From: Scytonema sp035967975
GTDB taxonomy: Bacteria > Cyanobacteriota > Cyanobacteriia > Cyanobacteriales > Nostocaceae
Length of the DNA: 64,000 nt
Assembly (NCBI GenBank): GCA_035967975.1
Contig: JAWQFQ010000017.1
Span: 11,739 to 75,738 of the forward strand
Direction of reading: 5' to 3'
The notes under the pieces were generated by a model. It saw only the letters and a program-made list of their open reading frames with translations. It ran no database searches and was not told the origin of the DNA. Shown piece by piece: positions 1-8,910 of the stretch (positions are counted from its first letter, which is position 1; each line of letters begins with the position of its first letter). The position numbers were made by a program, and so were the translations under genes.

Positions 1-153
1 CATCTGAAGTGCTTCACTGGATATAGGGTTACATTGGGGATTGACTAACACCAGATGAGCTAACCCAAAATTTTTCATCACCCGTGCGATCGACCCCACA
101 TTCATTGGTCCTGCTGGTTCCACCAAGACAATTCTTACCTGGTCTAATACCAT
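1..153 (-). CDS. SpoU/TrmH-family RNA 2'-O-methyltransferase, N-terminal part
   Basis: This is the first 51 codons of a minus-strand gene that leaves the window on the left. The protein begins MVLDQVRIVLVEPAGPMNVG and continues SIARVMKNFGLAHLVLVNP. The pattern of a beta strand, then P-x-N-x-G-x-x-A-R, then K-N-F-G, is the usual N-terminus of TrmH/TrmJ-type SPOUT enzymes, which methylate ribose 2'-OH groups in tRNA or rRNA. The start is well supported: ATG at 151-153 follows a strong Shine-Dalgarno GGAGGTG (161-167) by 7 nt. The SAM-binding knot lies outside the window, so the exact RNA substrate cannot be assigned. Confidence 0.8.
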   Translation of the reverse strand, partial: MVLDQVRIVLVEPAGPMNVGSIARVMKNFGLAHLVLVNPQCNPISSEALQM

Positions 154-300
154 CGTATTTCACCTCCATCCTGGGATAAATATTGGTTAATGCAGTGCAA
201 GATGTCAAGTCAACTAAGTACAGAATTGCACCAGTTCTTACGTTTCGTTACATGGTTGTGTTTTTTCTTGGCTACTTAATTATCATTTATTACCTTAACT

Positions 301-1218
301 TTGATAAGCTGGTGTCTGTTTCAGCTTAAATTATCTTATTCAAAGTTAACGGACGTGAATTTTCTCAAAAACCAAAATCTTCCTTTACAGTTAGTTCTGC
401 TATCGATACTTGTTTTAGGTTTTTTCAATTTAAAGGAGACAAGTTCCTCAGTTTCTATTTTAGGTTTTCATGGTATTGCTGATAAGCTGGGTCCAAAATC
501 TCGATTGTTATCATCAACAATGGATTATCCAAAACAAGATTTGGAACAGATATTAGAGTATTTAATTAGTAATAATTACTGGTTTCTCACCACACAGGAT
601 TTATATGATTACTTTTTAACTAAATCCAAAAAAATACCTAAAGAGCATTTGAAGCAGAAACCGATTATGCTTTCTTTTGATGATGGATATAAGACGATAC
701 ACACGAATTTATTACCCATTTTGCGTCGTCTGGATAAAAAATATAACAAGAAAGCTAAAGTGGTATTATTTATCAATCCAGGGAATCTTGCAAAAAAAGG
801 ACGTGCTTCTTTAACTCACTTGGGATGTCAGGAATTAAGAGAGGGATTAAAGGAAGGTTTTTATGATATTCAGTCTCATGGATTGTATCATAGAGAGTTA
901 ACCCAACTCAATTCACGGGAATTAGTTAAGGAACTATTACAGGCTCAAATAAAACTGCGAGAATGTACAAAGGATTTAGATCCAGACAAGAAGGTAGCTG
1001 CTCATTTTGCTTATCCATATGGAACCTATAACAACCGGGTAAAATCCTATGTCTCTAAATATTATCTTTCCAGTTATCTATACAATAATAAACCTTTGAA
1101 TTACACTTGCTCTGCTAATCATTATGAAATTCCTCGTTTAATTGTTAGCGGACAAACACCGTTTGTACAACTGTTGGAAGTGGCTGAAGGTCTTTATCAA
1201 ATTAAGGAGAAGTGTTAA
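301..1218 (+). CDS. Polysaccharide deacetylase (NodB-type), membrane anchored or secreted
   Basis: A carbohydrate esterase family 4 protein that would remove N-acetyl groups from a glycan outside the membrane. NodB motifs are visible: SFDDGYK with the Asp pair near residues 127-128, SHGLYH (His193 and His197, the metal-binding S-H-x-x-x-H), and FAYPYGTYN. An N-terminal hydrophobic stretch (about residues 29-46, LPLQLVLLSILVLGFF) should act as a signal anchor. The start is uncertain: TTG 301 opens the frame, but GTG 355 is possible and neither has a clear Shine-Dalgarno. The next gene starts 14 bp downstream on the same strand and is a membrane sugar acetyltransferase relative, so the pair probably acts on one surface or peptidoglycan glycan. 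Confidence 0.85.
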   Translation: MISWCLFQLKLSYSKLTDVNFLKNQNLPLQLVLLSILVLGFFNLKETSSSVSILGFHGIADKLGPKSRLLSSTMDYPKQDLEQILEYLISNNYWFLTTQDLYDYFLTKSKKIPKEHLKQKPIMLSFDDGYKTIHTNLLPILRRLDKKYNKKAKVVLFINPGNLAKKGRASLTHLGCQELREGLKEGFYDIQSHGLYHRELTQLNSRELVKELLQAQIKLRECTKDLDPDKKVAAHFAYPYGTYNNRVKSYVSKYYLSSYLYNNKPLNYTCSANHYEIPRLIVSGQTPFVQLLEVAEGLYQIKEKC

Positions 1219-1232
1219 AGATATAAATTTAT

Positions 1233-2681
1233 ATGCAAGAAAAGAATGCGATCGCTACTCTGAAAGAGAAACGCGCCTATGCTTTAGATGCGTTGCGTGG
1301 ATTTGCCATTTTAGCAATGGTTTTATCAGGTACAATAAGTTATAAAATATTACCAGCTTGGATGTACCATGCTCAGGAACCTCCACCTAACCATACTTTT
1401 CATCCTAATTTATCTGGACTGACTTGGGTAGATGTTGTCTTTCCACTGTTCTTATTTTCGATGGGAGCATCTATCCCCTTAGCTCTATCCAGTCGTCTTG
1501 CGAAAGGGTTATCTACAAATCGAGTGATGCTTTATATCCTGAAACGAGGCTTTCTGTTAGGGATATTTGCGATATTTCTTCAACATATTAGACCGCTGAC
1601 AATCAATCCAAATCCTACCACACAAACTTGGTGGATAGCTTTGCTCGGTTTTTGGATACTCTTTTTTATGTTTGTGCGTTGGTCTGTAGATGTCACGTTC
1701 AAACTGTATACAAAATGGGTGACTATTGGAGCTTGGATAGCAGCAATTATTCTTGTGTCTATTCTTCGATATCCAGATGGAAGTGGATTTTCGCTGTATA
1801 GGAGCGATATTATCCTGATTGTTTTAGCAAATATGTCAGTCTTTGGAGCGATCGCCTGGTTTTTCACTCGCAACAATTCTTTACTTCGTCTAGGATTGCT
1901 GGGTTTATTAATTGCTGTAAGACTGTCATCTACTGTTAAAGGGAGTTGGATAGCAGAAATTTGGTCAGCGTCACCTGTTCCCTGGTTGTTTCGATTTGAT
2001 TACTTGAAATACCTATTTATTGTTATTCCCGGAACCATTGCGGGTGATTTTATTCTAACTTGGTTGAAGGACTTAACAAAGGAAGATAAAGAAGTTATTC
2101 CATCACACTGGAATCAGTCTCGCTTGGGTGGTATTATTTTCTTAATGTTAGCTATCTGTCTGGAGTTACTCATTGGTTTACAGGCTAGATTAGTATGGCA
2201 AACAACATTGTTAAGCGTAGTTTTTTGTTCAATTGGCTGGTTTTTGTTTATTAATCCGAGAAATCAAACAGAAAGATTACTTCAGCTATTTTACCATTGG
2301 GGGATTTATTGGTTAGCCATTGGCTTGCTGTTTGAACCATTTGAAAAAGGGATAAAGAAAGACCCTTCTACTTTGAGTTACTACTTTGTTACAACTGCGA
2401 TCGCACTTTTTCTTCTGATTATTTTCACTATAATTATAGATATCTTTAAACAACAAAAATATCTTCAACTGTTAATTGACAATGGACAAAATCCAATGAT
2501 AGCTTATGTAGCATTCGCTAACCTTTTATGGTCTATCCTGAAATTAACTAATATTGAGACTTTCATTTTAGAGTTTACCTCAACTCCATTAATGGGGTTC
2601 TTGAAAGGATTTATTTATACTGTAATAATTGCGTGTTTTGTAAGTTTATGTACTAGGTTAAAGCTTTTGTGGAGGACATAG
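1233..2681 (+). CDS. Multi-pass membrane acyltransferase (HGSNAT/DUF5009-like)
   Basis: A 482-residue polytopic protein, probably with 10-12 membrane segments. It opens with the family hallmark RAYALDALRGFAILAMV, followed by a loop and LTWVDVVFPLFLFSMGASI. This matches the heparan-alpha-glucosaminide N-acetyltransferase-like group (COG4299), which moves acetyl groups across the membrane onto amino sugars. It starts at ATG 1233, 14 bp after the polysaccharide deacetylase stop, so the two are likely co-transcribed. A deacetylase next to an acetyltransferase suggests tuning of glycan acetylation; that is inference. No close functional assignment is possible from sequence alone. Confidence 0.75.
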   Translation: MQEKNAIATLKEKRAYALDALRGFAILAMVLSGTISYKILPAWMYHAQEPPPNHTFHPNLSGLTWVDVVFPLFLFSMGASIPLALSSRLAKGLSTNRVMLYILKRGFLLGIFAIFLQHIRPLTINPNPTTQTWWIALLGFWILFFMFVRWSVDVTFKLYTKWVTIGAWIAAIILVSILRYPDGSGFSLYRSDIILIVLANMSVFGAIAWFFTRNNSLLRLGLLGLLIAVRLSSTVKGSWIAEIWSASPVPWLFRFDYLKYLFIVIPGTIAGDFILTWLKDLTKEDKEVIPSHWNQSRLGGIIFLMLAICLELLIGLQARLVWQTTLLSVVFCSIGWFLFINPRNQTERLLQLFYHWGIYWLAIGLLFEPFEKGIKKDPSTLSYYFVTTAIALFLLIIFTIIIDIFKQQKYLQLLIDNGQNPMIAYVAFANLLWSILKLTNIETFILEFTSTPLMGFLKGFIYTVIIACFVSLCTRLKLLWRT

Positions 2682-2697
2682 ATTAATACGAGGGTGT

Positions 2698-2730
2698 AGA
2701 AACCCGGTATCTTGGAGATAGCGGGTTTCT
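2698..2730. repeat. AAACCCGG palindrome, copy 1
   Basis: AGAAACCCGGTATCTT followed after a short loop by AGATAGCGGGTTTCT. It is a member of the dispersed ~33-bp hairpin family of this window, with one mismatch in the right arm. It lies between convergent genes and could end transcription from both sides. Confidence 0.85.
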
Positions 2731-2830
2731 CTTTTCTCACGAATAATTTAGAACCACTATATAGAAGTATCCATTATTTGCGCTAGTGTTGTGAAGAGGC
2801 GATCGCAATAAGGAGATACACTGCGTACTT

Positions 2831-4027
2831 TTACCATTTAGTTCCTCCAAGTTCACCCATTCGCCAGAGATCGCCAAGAGTATAGTTTTCCAGCCAATTT
2901 TTTAATTTTTCGGGTTCTAGACGGCGTAGGTGGCTTCCTGTGTCATTTCGCTCGCAAATCAAAATTGACTCAGGTGGAAGTGCAGAAACTAAAGCATCAG
3001 AATGAGTTGTGACAATCAATTGTGTTTTTTGAGATGCTTCAAGGAGCATTTCAGCAACAGTAGGTAAAATATCAGGATGTAAACCAATTTCTGGTTCTTC
3101 AATACATATAAGCGGTGGTGGTGTTGGGTCAAGAAGTAAAGCCATTAGAAATAAATACCGGAGTGTACCATCTGATAAACGAGTTGCGGGGATTGGTTGG
3201 ATTAAACCCTGTTCTCGGATAAATATCTGTACAGTACCTCCATAGATTTTTATACTCAGTTCTTCAGCAGCATCATAGAACTTCTTTATGGTTTCAATTA
3301 TTTGTCTCTGTCCTAATTGATATTGTAGGTTATTTAAAAATATCCCCAGATTACTCCCATCTTCTAAAAGGGGGTGTTCGGGTAAGTCAGTTTTCTGCGG
3401 TTTTCTTGCTTCAGAATCCCTTCCAATATCCCATTGTCGATATAAACTAATTTTAGAAAACTCTGTGCTAAGATAAGATATTTCAGGATATAAGTCTGGG
3501 TCTTTTCTTTGCGACAAAACTGATTGGTCTGGAATGAGATCCTCTCGGCGAAGAGAGCGTTTGATTGAATTTCCATTACTCTCTATGGCTTTTATATTTA
3601 TAACTGGACGACCGCGTTGGTAACGATAGTAAAAATAAACATCATCTTCACCTGAAAGTGGATGTTCATTTTCTACAGCTTCATCCACAATCTCTATCCT
3701 TTGACCTGCTACAGTAAAGCTGACTTGATATCGTAAATTCCGAAAATTCTGAGAAGAATTGACTACAGTTGCTTGTATTTTAGCTATCCCAGTACTCTTT
3801 TCTCCTTTCCACAGAAAATCATTAATTCCTCCTCCTTGACGAATTGGAACTGGTAAATCTGTAGGTGTCGCCTTCAGTAATGCAACAGCTTCAATTAAAT
3901 TAGACTTTCCAGATGCATTAGAACCAATTAATACATTCAGCGGTTGTAATTCTATTTCTTCCCCCGCACTTCCATAGGATAAGAAGTTTTCTAATCGCAA
4001 GCTACGAAGAAAACTTGGGTCTTCCAC
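2831..4027 (-). CDS. AAA-family ATPase (COG4637-like, RecF/SMC-type head)
   Basis: A 398-residue single-domain ABC/SMC-like ATPase. It shows Walker A GSNASGKSN (about residues 33-41), the signature-like RLSDGTLRYLFL, Walker B with CIEEPEIGLHP, and the switch histidine TTHSDAL. The layout fits the predicted ATPases of COG4637 and AAA_21, relatives of RecF and OLD-family proteins often tied to DNA repair or defence. No nuclease (Toprim) domain follows, and no obvious effector gene lies beside it, so it looks solitary. ATG at 4027. Function beyond ATP hydrolysis is unknown. Confidence 0.8.
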   Translation of the reverse strand: MEDPSFLRSLRLENFLSYGSAGEEIELQPLNVLIGSNASGKSNLIEAVALLKATPTDLPVPIRQGGGINDFLWKGEKSTGIAKIQATVVNSSQNFRNLRYQVSFTVAGQRIEIVDEAVENEHPLSGEDDVYFYYRYQRGRPVINIKAIESNGNSIKRSLRREDLIPDQSVLSQRKDPDLYPEISYLSTEFSKISLYRQWDIGRDSEARKPQKTDLPEHPLLEDGSNLGIFLNNLQYQLGQRQIIETIKKFYDAAEELSIKIYGGTVQIFIREQGLIQPIPATRLSDGTLRYLFLMALLLDPTPPPLICIEEPEIGLHPDILPTVAEMLLEASQKTQLIVTTHSDALVSALPPESILICERNDTGSHLRRLEPEKLKNWLENYTLGDLWRMGELGGTKW

Positions 4028-4104
4028 CAGATTCTCCTAAGTCTCTAAATTGTATGGAAAAATTTAAAATATGATGAGAAGGCAGAAATATAAATAAATA
4101 TTAA

Positions 4105-5211
4105 TTACCGCTCCAGAACAACATCTGGGGTTGTTTGAGCCGAAATTTCATCACTTGGAATATCTTTACTAGAAGGTACATTAAACTCTCCACTACGCCA
4201 GCTATCAGCAGCGTCTTTGATAAAACTAGCGATGGGTATAGCGACTAAAACCCCCAACAGTCCTCCTAATTTTCCTCCAATAAGTAAAGAAACTACAACC
4301 CATACAGGATTTAACCCGGTTAAATTTCCTAGAATCCGAGGTGCAACTAAATTAATATTTATTTGGTCAATTGTAACAGCAACAGCTAAGACTTCTACTC
4401 CCAACCACAACTTTTTCAAACCTACTAACAAACTCACTATTGCAATACCTATTCCCGTTCCGAAGGGAAATAAAGAGAAAAAACCAATCACAATTCCAAA
4501 TAGTAAAGCTAGGGGAACTCGCAAAGCTAAAAATACCAGGATTAGGGTAAACGCTAATAAAGACCCTAAAGTTGCTTGACCGATAAAATAATTTTGAAAG
4601 TCTTCACGTAATAGTCGTCGTACTTGTGAGGCTACATGAGATGGAAACCAAAGAAAAACTCCTTCCCAAAGACGTTCTCCGTTTAAAACTAAGTAGGTAG
4701 TTAAGACTACTGTTAGCAGTACATTCAGGAAAGTCCCAATAGTGTCTACTGCAAAACCCAGGATTTGACCAGTTATAGACTGAAGTCGATTTGAGAGTTT
4801 ATCTAATAATTGAGTGATTAAGCCACTAACATTGACGGGAATCTGTTCATTAGCAGCCCAGTTTTGAATGGCTTGAAGTTGTTGCGTTCCAGAACCAATC
4901 CAACTGGGTAAAATGTTAACCAGTTCGTTGAGCTGTTGGAAAATCAGGGGAACCAAAGTCAGCGCTACAGCTGCTACAATCACTACAGCAACAAGTAACA
5001 CACCCACAACAGCTAAATTACGGTTCACTCCTTGTCGCTGAAAAAATCTAATAGGATAGTCTAGAACGAACGCTAACAGAAGAGCCGCAACAACAACACT
5101 GACCAAAGGTTGGAAATAATGCACAACCTGAAGCAAGACCCAACCATTGAGTATAGCGAGGGGAAATGCGATTCCTAAGCTTAACCATCGCGGTAGTTTG
5201 TTTGTAGTCAT
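4105..5211 (-). CDS. AI-2E family transporter (UPF0118/PerM)
   Basis: A 368-residue inner-membrane protein with about eight hydrophobic helices in the typical AI-2E pattern: two N-terminal pairs, a long soluble loop with QQLNELVNILPSWIG, then GIVIGFFSLFPFGTGIGI and a C-terminal group ending LLGVLVAIPIASFIKD. Family members have been linked to export of autoinducer-2 or to ion antiport; cyanobacterial members are mostly uncharacterised, so the substrate is open. The ATG at 5211 directly abuts an ATTCGTT heptamer tract on the plus strand, leaving no recognisable Shine-Dalgarno. Confidence 0.85.
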   Translation of the reverse strand: MTTNKLPRWLSLGIAFPLAILNGWVLLQVVHYFQPLVSVVVAALLLAFVLDYPIRFFQRQGVNRNLAVVGVLLVAVVIVAAVALTLVPLIFQQLNELVNILPSWIGSGTQQLQAIQNWAANEQIPVNVSGLITQLLDKLSNRLQSITGQILGFAVDTIGTFLNVLLTVVLTTYLVLNGERLWEGVFLWFPSHVASQVRRLLREDFQNYFIGQATLGSLLAFTLILVFLALRVPLALLFGIVIGFFSLFPFGTGIGIAIVSLLVGLKKLWLGVEVLAVAVTIDQININLVAPRILGNLTGLNPVWVVVSLLIGGKLGGLLGVLVAIPIASFIKDAADSWRSGEFNVPSSKDIPSDEISAQTTPDVVLER

Positions 5212-5237
5212 TCGTTATTCGTTATTCGTTATTTGTG
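5210..5237. repeat. Heptamer repeat (ATTCGTT) at the leader of the AI-2E gene
   Basis: Three to four tandem ATTCGTT units with a degenerate tail. On the minus strand they form the last ~25 nt before the ATG at 5211, the position where a ribosome-binding site should be. Confidence 0.8.
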
Positions 5238-5266
5238 ATTCGTCAATTTGTCAAATGTCATTAGCC

Positions 5267-5728
5267 TTAAGTGTAAGATGATTGGCTATTGACTAAGTTA
5301 CTACTTTCTATAAAATCTAACAAAATACGTTGATGTACAGGACCAATGGGTCGGACTTCCCCTGCTACAGCTGAATAACAGCTCCCTTGATGAATATCTT
5401 CTGGTGTGAGCAAGTCCATGTCCCACCCTTCATTGAGAACCAGTTGATTGCGTTCTACTAAGAGTGGTGCGTGGAAGACGTGTCGAAAAATTTTTTCATC
5501 TTCATAACACCCAAATTTAGAAAATGTTGGCGGTAGGATGTAGCCAATTTCCTCTAGAATCTCTCGCTGTACTGCGACTTCTGGAGTTTCACCCGGTTCT
5601 AGGTGTCCTCCAAAAAACGCCCAATGACCAGGATAGGGAATATTGGGGATGTTATCCCGCAACTGCATGAGAAACTTGTTTTTTTGGTAAAGAATTGCGA
5701 TCGCAACTTGTACTTGTTGAGTATTCAT
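5267..5728 (-). CDS. Nudix hydrolase
   Basis: A 153-residue Nudix-fold pyrophosphohydrolase. The Nudix box G-x5-E-x7-R-E-x2-E-E-x-G is complete in GHLEPGETPEVAVQREILEE (about residues 41-60), with the metal-binding glutamates present. The core FLMQLRDNIPNIPYPGHW resembles enzymes acting on nucleotide sugars or oxidised nucleotides, but the substrate cannot be inferred. It starts at ATG 5726-5728. It is transcribed in the same direction as the AI-2E gene, about 55 bp apart. A CACTATC heptamer tract lies just upstream. Confidence 0.85.
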   Translation of the reverse strand: MNTQQVQVAIAILYQKNKFLMQLRDNIPNIPYPGHWAFFGGHLEPGETPEVAVQREILEEIGYILPPTFSKFGCYEDEKIFRHVFHAPLLVERNQLVLNEGWDMDLLTPEDIHQGSCYSAVAGEVRPIGPVHQRILLDFIESSNLVNSQSSYT

Positions 5729-5757
5729 ATGTAAGGGGATAGTGGTTAGTTGTTAGT

Positions 5758-5795
5758 TGTTTTACCACTATCCACTATCCACTATCCACTTCCAC
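5758..5795. repeat. Heptamer repeat (CACTATC)
   Basis: Tandem CACTATC units (about four) ending at the stop codon of the OB-fold protein gene at 5796. A short tandem heptamer tract. Confidence 0.75.
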
Positions 5796-6200
5796 TTACT
5801 CCTCTTCGAGATAAACTTCTCCATATTCATTTCCGGCGATGGGAATGCTTTCATAACGAAGTTTACCCTTAATCACAACCTTATCTCCTTCTCGAAGACC
5901 AGTTTGATTGGTCACAACCCAGATTTTACCGCTAGAATCATCAATTTGATAAGCTTGCTGCTTTACCAGAGGGATTCGCTTTTCTACCTTACCTTGGATG
6001 TAAACTGTGGTTTGATTGTCTTGTTTGAGCTTGAGTTGTCGAATTGGGGTGATATTGGTTCCGATTGCGTTCATACCAAATTTTCCCAAGCTACCACAGC
6101 CAAGTAGTCCCACGATCAGAAAAAATGTCATTCCTAGTTGGGGTAAGACCTTGCTGTACCTTGAGAAACAAAAATGACAAAAAGCCCATAATTTTACCAT
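5796..6200 (-). CDS. Putative lipoprotein with an OB-fold-like domain
   Basis: A 134-residue protein with an N-terminal hydrophobic stretch ending in a lipobox-like LLGC (Cys about residue 35), so it is probably a lipoprotein. The mature part reads QTTVYIQGKVEKRIPLV, then a five-strand pattern with KIWVVTNQTGLREGDKVVIK. This looks like the small nucleic-acid-binding-type OB folds found in periplasmic stress proteins; the domain call is my reading. The true start may be Met24 (6131), but the positive residues before it favour the longer form. Role unknown. Confidence 0.55.
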   Translation of the reverse strand: MVKLWAFCHFCFSRYSKVLPQLGMTFFLIVGLLGCGSLGKFGMNAIGTNITPIRQLKLKQDNQTTVYIQGKVEKRIPLVKQQAYQIDDSSGKIWVVTNQTGLREGDKVVIKGKLRYESIPIAGNEYGEVYLEEE

Positions 6201-6378
6201 AATAACCCCTCATAGAGCAAATTTGAATATCAGTACTGAGTTAGTCTCAATTTTTATGAGTGCATTCCTAATTACATAGTATTTCTTTGAACTCAATCTT
6301 GAAAGGGAGTGCTTTATAGGCTGAGTGCAAGATGTGAAAAGATAATGGTATGGCGTAGCGTACTTTTGGGAATAAAGC

Positions 6379-7254
6379 ATGGAAACGAACACAGCCAAAC
6401 TTCTTGATGGTAAAGCTTTAGCTGAAAAAATTCAGCAGGAACTCTCTACGACCATTAAAGAATTACAACCCCAACGAGGACGTCCTCCCGGTTTAGCGGT
6501 GTTAATGGTGGGTGATAATCCGGCGTCAGCAGCTTATGTTAGGGGTAAGGAACGAGCTTGTGAGAAAATAGGTATAGCATCTTTTGGTCAGCATTTTCCC
6601 ACAGAAACTACCCAAGCAGAACTAGAAGCTGCGATCGCCGCACTCAACGATGATGAAAGGGTGGACGGTATCTTGGTGCAATTACCTCTACCAAACCATT
6701 TAGATGCTGTGAAACTGCTGCATCAAATTCTTCCTGAAAAAGATGCGGATGGATTGCATCCAGTAAACTTGGGACGATTAGTACGAGGTGAACCAGGTTT
6801 GCGTAGTTGTACCCCAAAAGGAGTCATGCGTCTGTTGCAGGAATATAAAATTTCTTTGCAAGGAAAACAAGCGGTGGTGGTGGGACGCAGCATTTTAGTA
6901 GGGAAACCACTGGCTTTGATGCTGTTGGAAGCAGATGCGACTGTGACAGTCGCTCATTCGCGATCGCAAGATTTGTCGTCGATTACCAAACAAGCGGACA
7001 TTCTGATCGCAGCGGTTGGTCGTTCACAACTCATCACTGCTGATATGGTGAAACCGGGTGCTGTTGTGGTAGATGTGGGGATAAATCGCATGACTGACTC
7101 TAATGGTAAAAGTCGCTTAGTAGGCGATGTCCATTTCGAGTCAGTGAAGTGTGTTGTCGAATTCCTCACTCCTGTTCCTGGCGGTGTCGGTCCGATGACT
7201 GTGGCTATGTTAATGCATAATACTGTTTCCAGTTACTTGAATTATGAATTATGA
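6379..7254 (+). CDS. folD: FolD, methylenetetrahydrofolate dehydrogenase/cyclohydrolase
   Basis: A bifunctional enzyme of one-carbon metabolism that oxidises 5,10-methylene-THF to methenyl-THF (NADP) and hydrolyses it to 10-formyl-THF. At 291 residues it is full length. Signatures: YVRGKERACEKIGI with the catalytic Lys, DGILVQLPLPNHLD, VVGRSILVGKPLALML (Rossmann nucleotide site) and the C-terminal PVPGGVGPMTVAMLM. ATG at 6379. The last codons (NYEL, stop) are made from an AATTATG heptamer tract that continues past the stop. It is followed by crtE and the DUF212 gene on the same strand. Confidence 0.97.
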   Translation: METNTAKLLDGKALAEKIQQELSTTIKELQPQRGRPPGLAVLMVGDNPASAAYVRGKERACEKIGIASFGQHFPTETTQAELEAAIAALNDDERVDGILVQLPLPNHLDAVKLLHQILPEKDADGLHPVNLGRLVRGEPGLRSCTPKGVMRLLQEYKISLQGKQAVVVGRSILVGKPLALMLLEADATVTVAHSRSQDLSSITKQADILIAAVGRSQLITADMVKPGAVVVDVGINRMTDSNGKSRLVGDVHFESVKCVVEFLTPVPGGVGPMTVAMLMHNTVSSYLNYEL

Positions 7255-7275
7255 ATTATGAATTATGAATTATTA
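7240..7275. repeat. Heptamer repeat (AATTATG) over the folD stop codon
   Basis: About four tandem AATTATG units. They encode the FolD C-terminal residues and supply its stop codon. Confidence 0.85.
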
Positions 7276-7383
7276 AGTTTTATCAATTCTTATCATGATT
7301 GATTGTTCATCATTCATATTTCTTTGTGCGTCAAAGCCTCGTAAAATTGTTACGTGAATAACATAATATTTAGGAAGTTAAGG

Positions 7384-8310
7384 ATGGTAGCAGCGGATAA
7401 CCTTCAAAAAACTCCAGAAGAAGCCCAATTTGACCTCAAAGCTTATCTCAAAGAGAAAAAGCAGCTTTGTGATGAGGCTTTAGATAAATCAATTTCCATA
7501 CGTTATCCAGAAAAAATCTACGAAGCTATGCGCTACTCCCTGTTAGCTGGAGGAAAGCGTTTGCGCCCCATTCTTTGCCTTGCTAGTTGTGAAATGATGG
7601 ACGGTACAGTAGAAATGGCAATGCCAACCGCTTGTGCTGTGGAAATGCTCCACACCATGTCGCTGATTCACGATGACTTACCAGCAATGGATAATGACGA
7701 TTACCGTCGCGGTAAGTTAACAAATCATAAAGTTTATGGCGAAGATATTGCAATTTTAGCTGGAGATGGCTTACTCGCCTATGCCTTTGAACACGTGGTA
7801 ACGCACACCAAAAATGTTCCTTTAGATCGAGTTGTGCAAGTTATTGCGTATCTAGGTCGCGCTACAGGCGCAACAGGATTAGTTGGGGGTCAAGTCCTCG
7901 ATTTAGACTCTGAAGGGAAGACTGATATCTCCTTAGAGACTCTGAATTTTATTCACTCCCACAAAACTGGAGCTCTTTTAGAAGCGTGTGTCATCTGTGG
8001 TGGTATTCTGGCGGGTGCATCATCTGAGGATGTTCAGCGGTTGTCTCGCTACTCCAAAAATATCGGGCTTGCTTTTCAAATTGTGGATGATATTTTGGAT
8101 ATTACAGGAACTCAAGAGCAGTTAGGCAAAACAGCAGGTAAAGACCAAAAAGCCAAAAAAGTGACCTATCCCAGCCTCTGGGGATTAGAAGAATCTCGCT
8201 CAAAAGCTCAACATCTGATTGAGGAAGCTTGTGCAGAACTAGAACCTTTTGGAAACAAAGCACAGCCTTTAGTAGCCCTCGCACACTTTATCACTAGTCG
8301 CAACAACTAG
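7384..8310 (+). CDS. crtE: Geranylgeranyl/polyprenyl diphosphate synthase
   Basis: A trans-prenyltransferase that condenses IPP with allylic diphosphates to make GGPP for carotenoids, the phytyl tail of chlorophyll, and quinones. First Asp-rich motif DDLPAMDNDD, second DDILD, plus GGKRLRPILCL and GQVLDLDSEGK. I place the start at ATG 7384 (MVAADNLQKT), since AGGAAG lies 7 nt upstream; a longer frame to 7354 lacks such a site. The product is then 308 residues, normal for cyanobacterial CrtE. It sits between folD and a DUF212 gene. Confidence 0.93.
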   Translation: MVAADNLQKTPEEAQFDLKAYLKEKKQLCDEALDKSISIRYPEKIYEAMRYSLLAGGKRLRPILCLASCEMMDGTVEMAMPTACAVEMLHTMSLIHDDLPAMDNDDYRRGKLTNHKVYGEDIAILAGDGLLAYAFEHVVTHTKNVPLDRVVQVIAYLGRATGATGLVGGQVLDLDSEGKTDISLETLNFIHSHKTGALLEACVICGGILAGASSEDVQRLSRYSKNIGLAFQIVDDILDITGTQEQLGKTAGKDQKAKKVTYPSLWGLEESRSKAQHLIEEACAELEPFGNKAQPLVALAHFITSRNN

Positions 8311-8334
8311 CTGGTAAAAATGAATAATGAATGA

Positions 8335-8429
8335 TAAATACTGAACTACTTTACAACTCATAATTTATCATTCATAATTCATAACTCATAATTCATAACT
8401 CATAATTCATAATTCATAATTCATAATTC
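8335..8429. repeat. Heptamer repeat (TTCATAA) running into a start codon
   Basis: Tandem and slightly varied TTCATAA/CTCATAA units fill the space between crtE and the DUF212 gene. The final unit supplies the ATG at 8430, so no Shine-Dalgarno remains. Confidence 0.9.
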
Positions 8430-8903
8430 ATGCAAGACATAAACCATATCTTAGAAAACCGAGTGCTGTTGGTTGCTCTCATAGCTTGTCTAATGGCTCA
8501 AACATTAAAGCTTGTGATTGAGTTAATTCAACATCGCAAACTAGATGTAAGTGTTTTAGTCACAACCGGAGGAATGCCTAGCGCCCACTCTGCATTAGTC
8601 ACAGCCTTAGCCGCAGGTGTGGGACAAACCGTTGGTTGGGCTTCTGGCGAATTCGCAGTTGCTATGGTATTTGCAATCATTGTGATGTATGATGCCGCAG
8701 GAGTGCGCCAAGCTGCAGGTAAGCAAGCAAAAATACTCAATCAAATGATTGATGAATTATTTCGCGAACATCCAAATTTTAACGGCGATCGCCTCAAAGA
8801 ACTGCTAGGACATACCCCAGTTCAGGTGATCGCAGGTTCAGCTCTAGGGATAACTGTGTCGTGGCTAGCCCGATCTACTGGACTATTAATCGTCAGTCCA
8901 TAA
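8430..8903 (+). CDS. Divergent PAP2-family membrane protein (DUF212)
   Basis: A 157-residue membrane protein of the DUF212 group, distant relatives of PAP2-type phosphatases. Features: LVTTGGMPSAHSALVTAL (the PSAHS phosphatase-like motif, about residues 49-53), the DAAGVRQAAGKQA loop, and a C-terminal GHTPVQVIAGSALGI helix. Probably four membrane helices. Substrate unknown; a lipid or isoprenoid phosphate would fit the adjacent crtE, but that is inference. The start codon is formed by the preceding heptamer tract. Confidence 0.88.
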   Translation: MQDINHILENRVLLVALIACLMAQTLKLVIELIQHRKLDVSVLVTTGGMPSAHSALVTALAAGVGQTVGWASGEFAVAMVFAIIVMYDAAGVRQAAGKQAKILNQMIDELFREHPNFNGDRLKELLGHTPVQVIAGSALGITVSWLARSTGLLIVSP

Positions 8904-8910
8904 ACACCAA

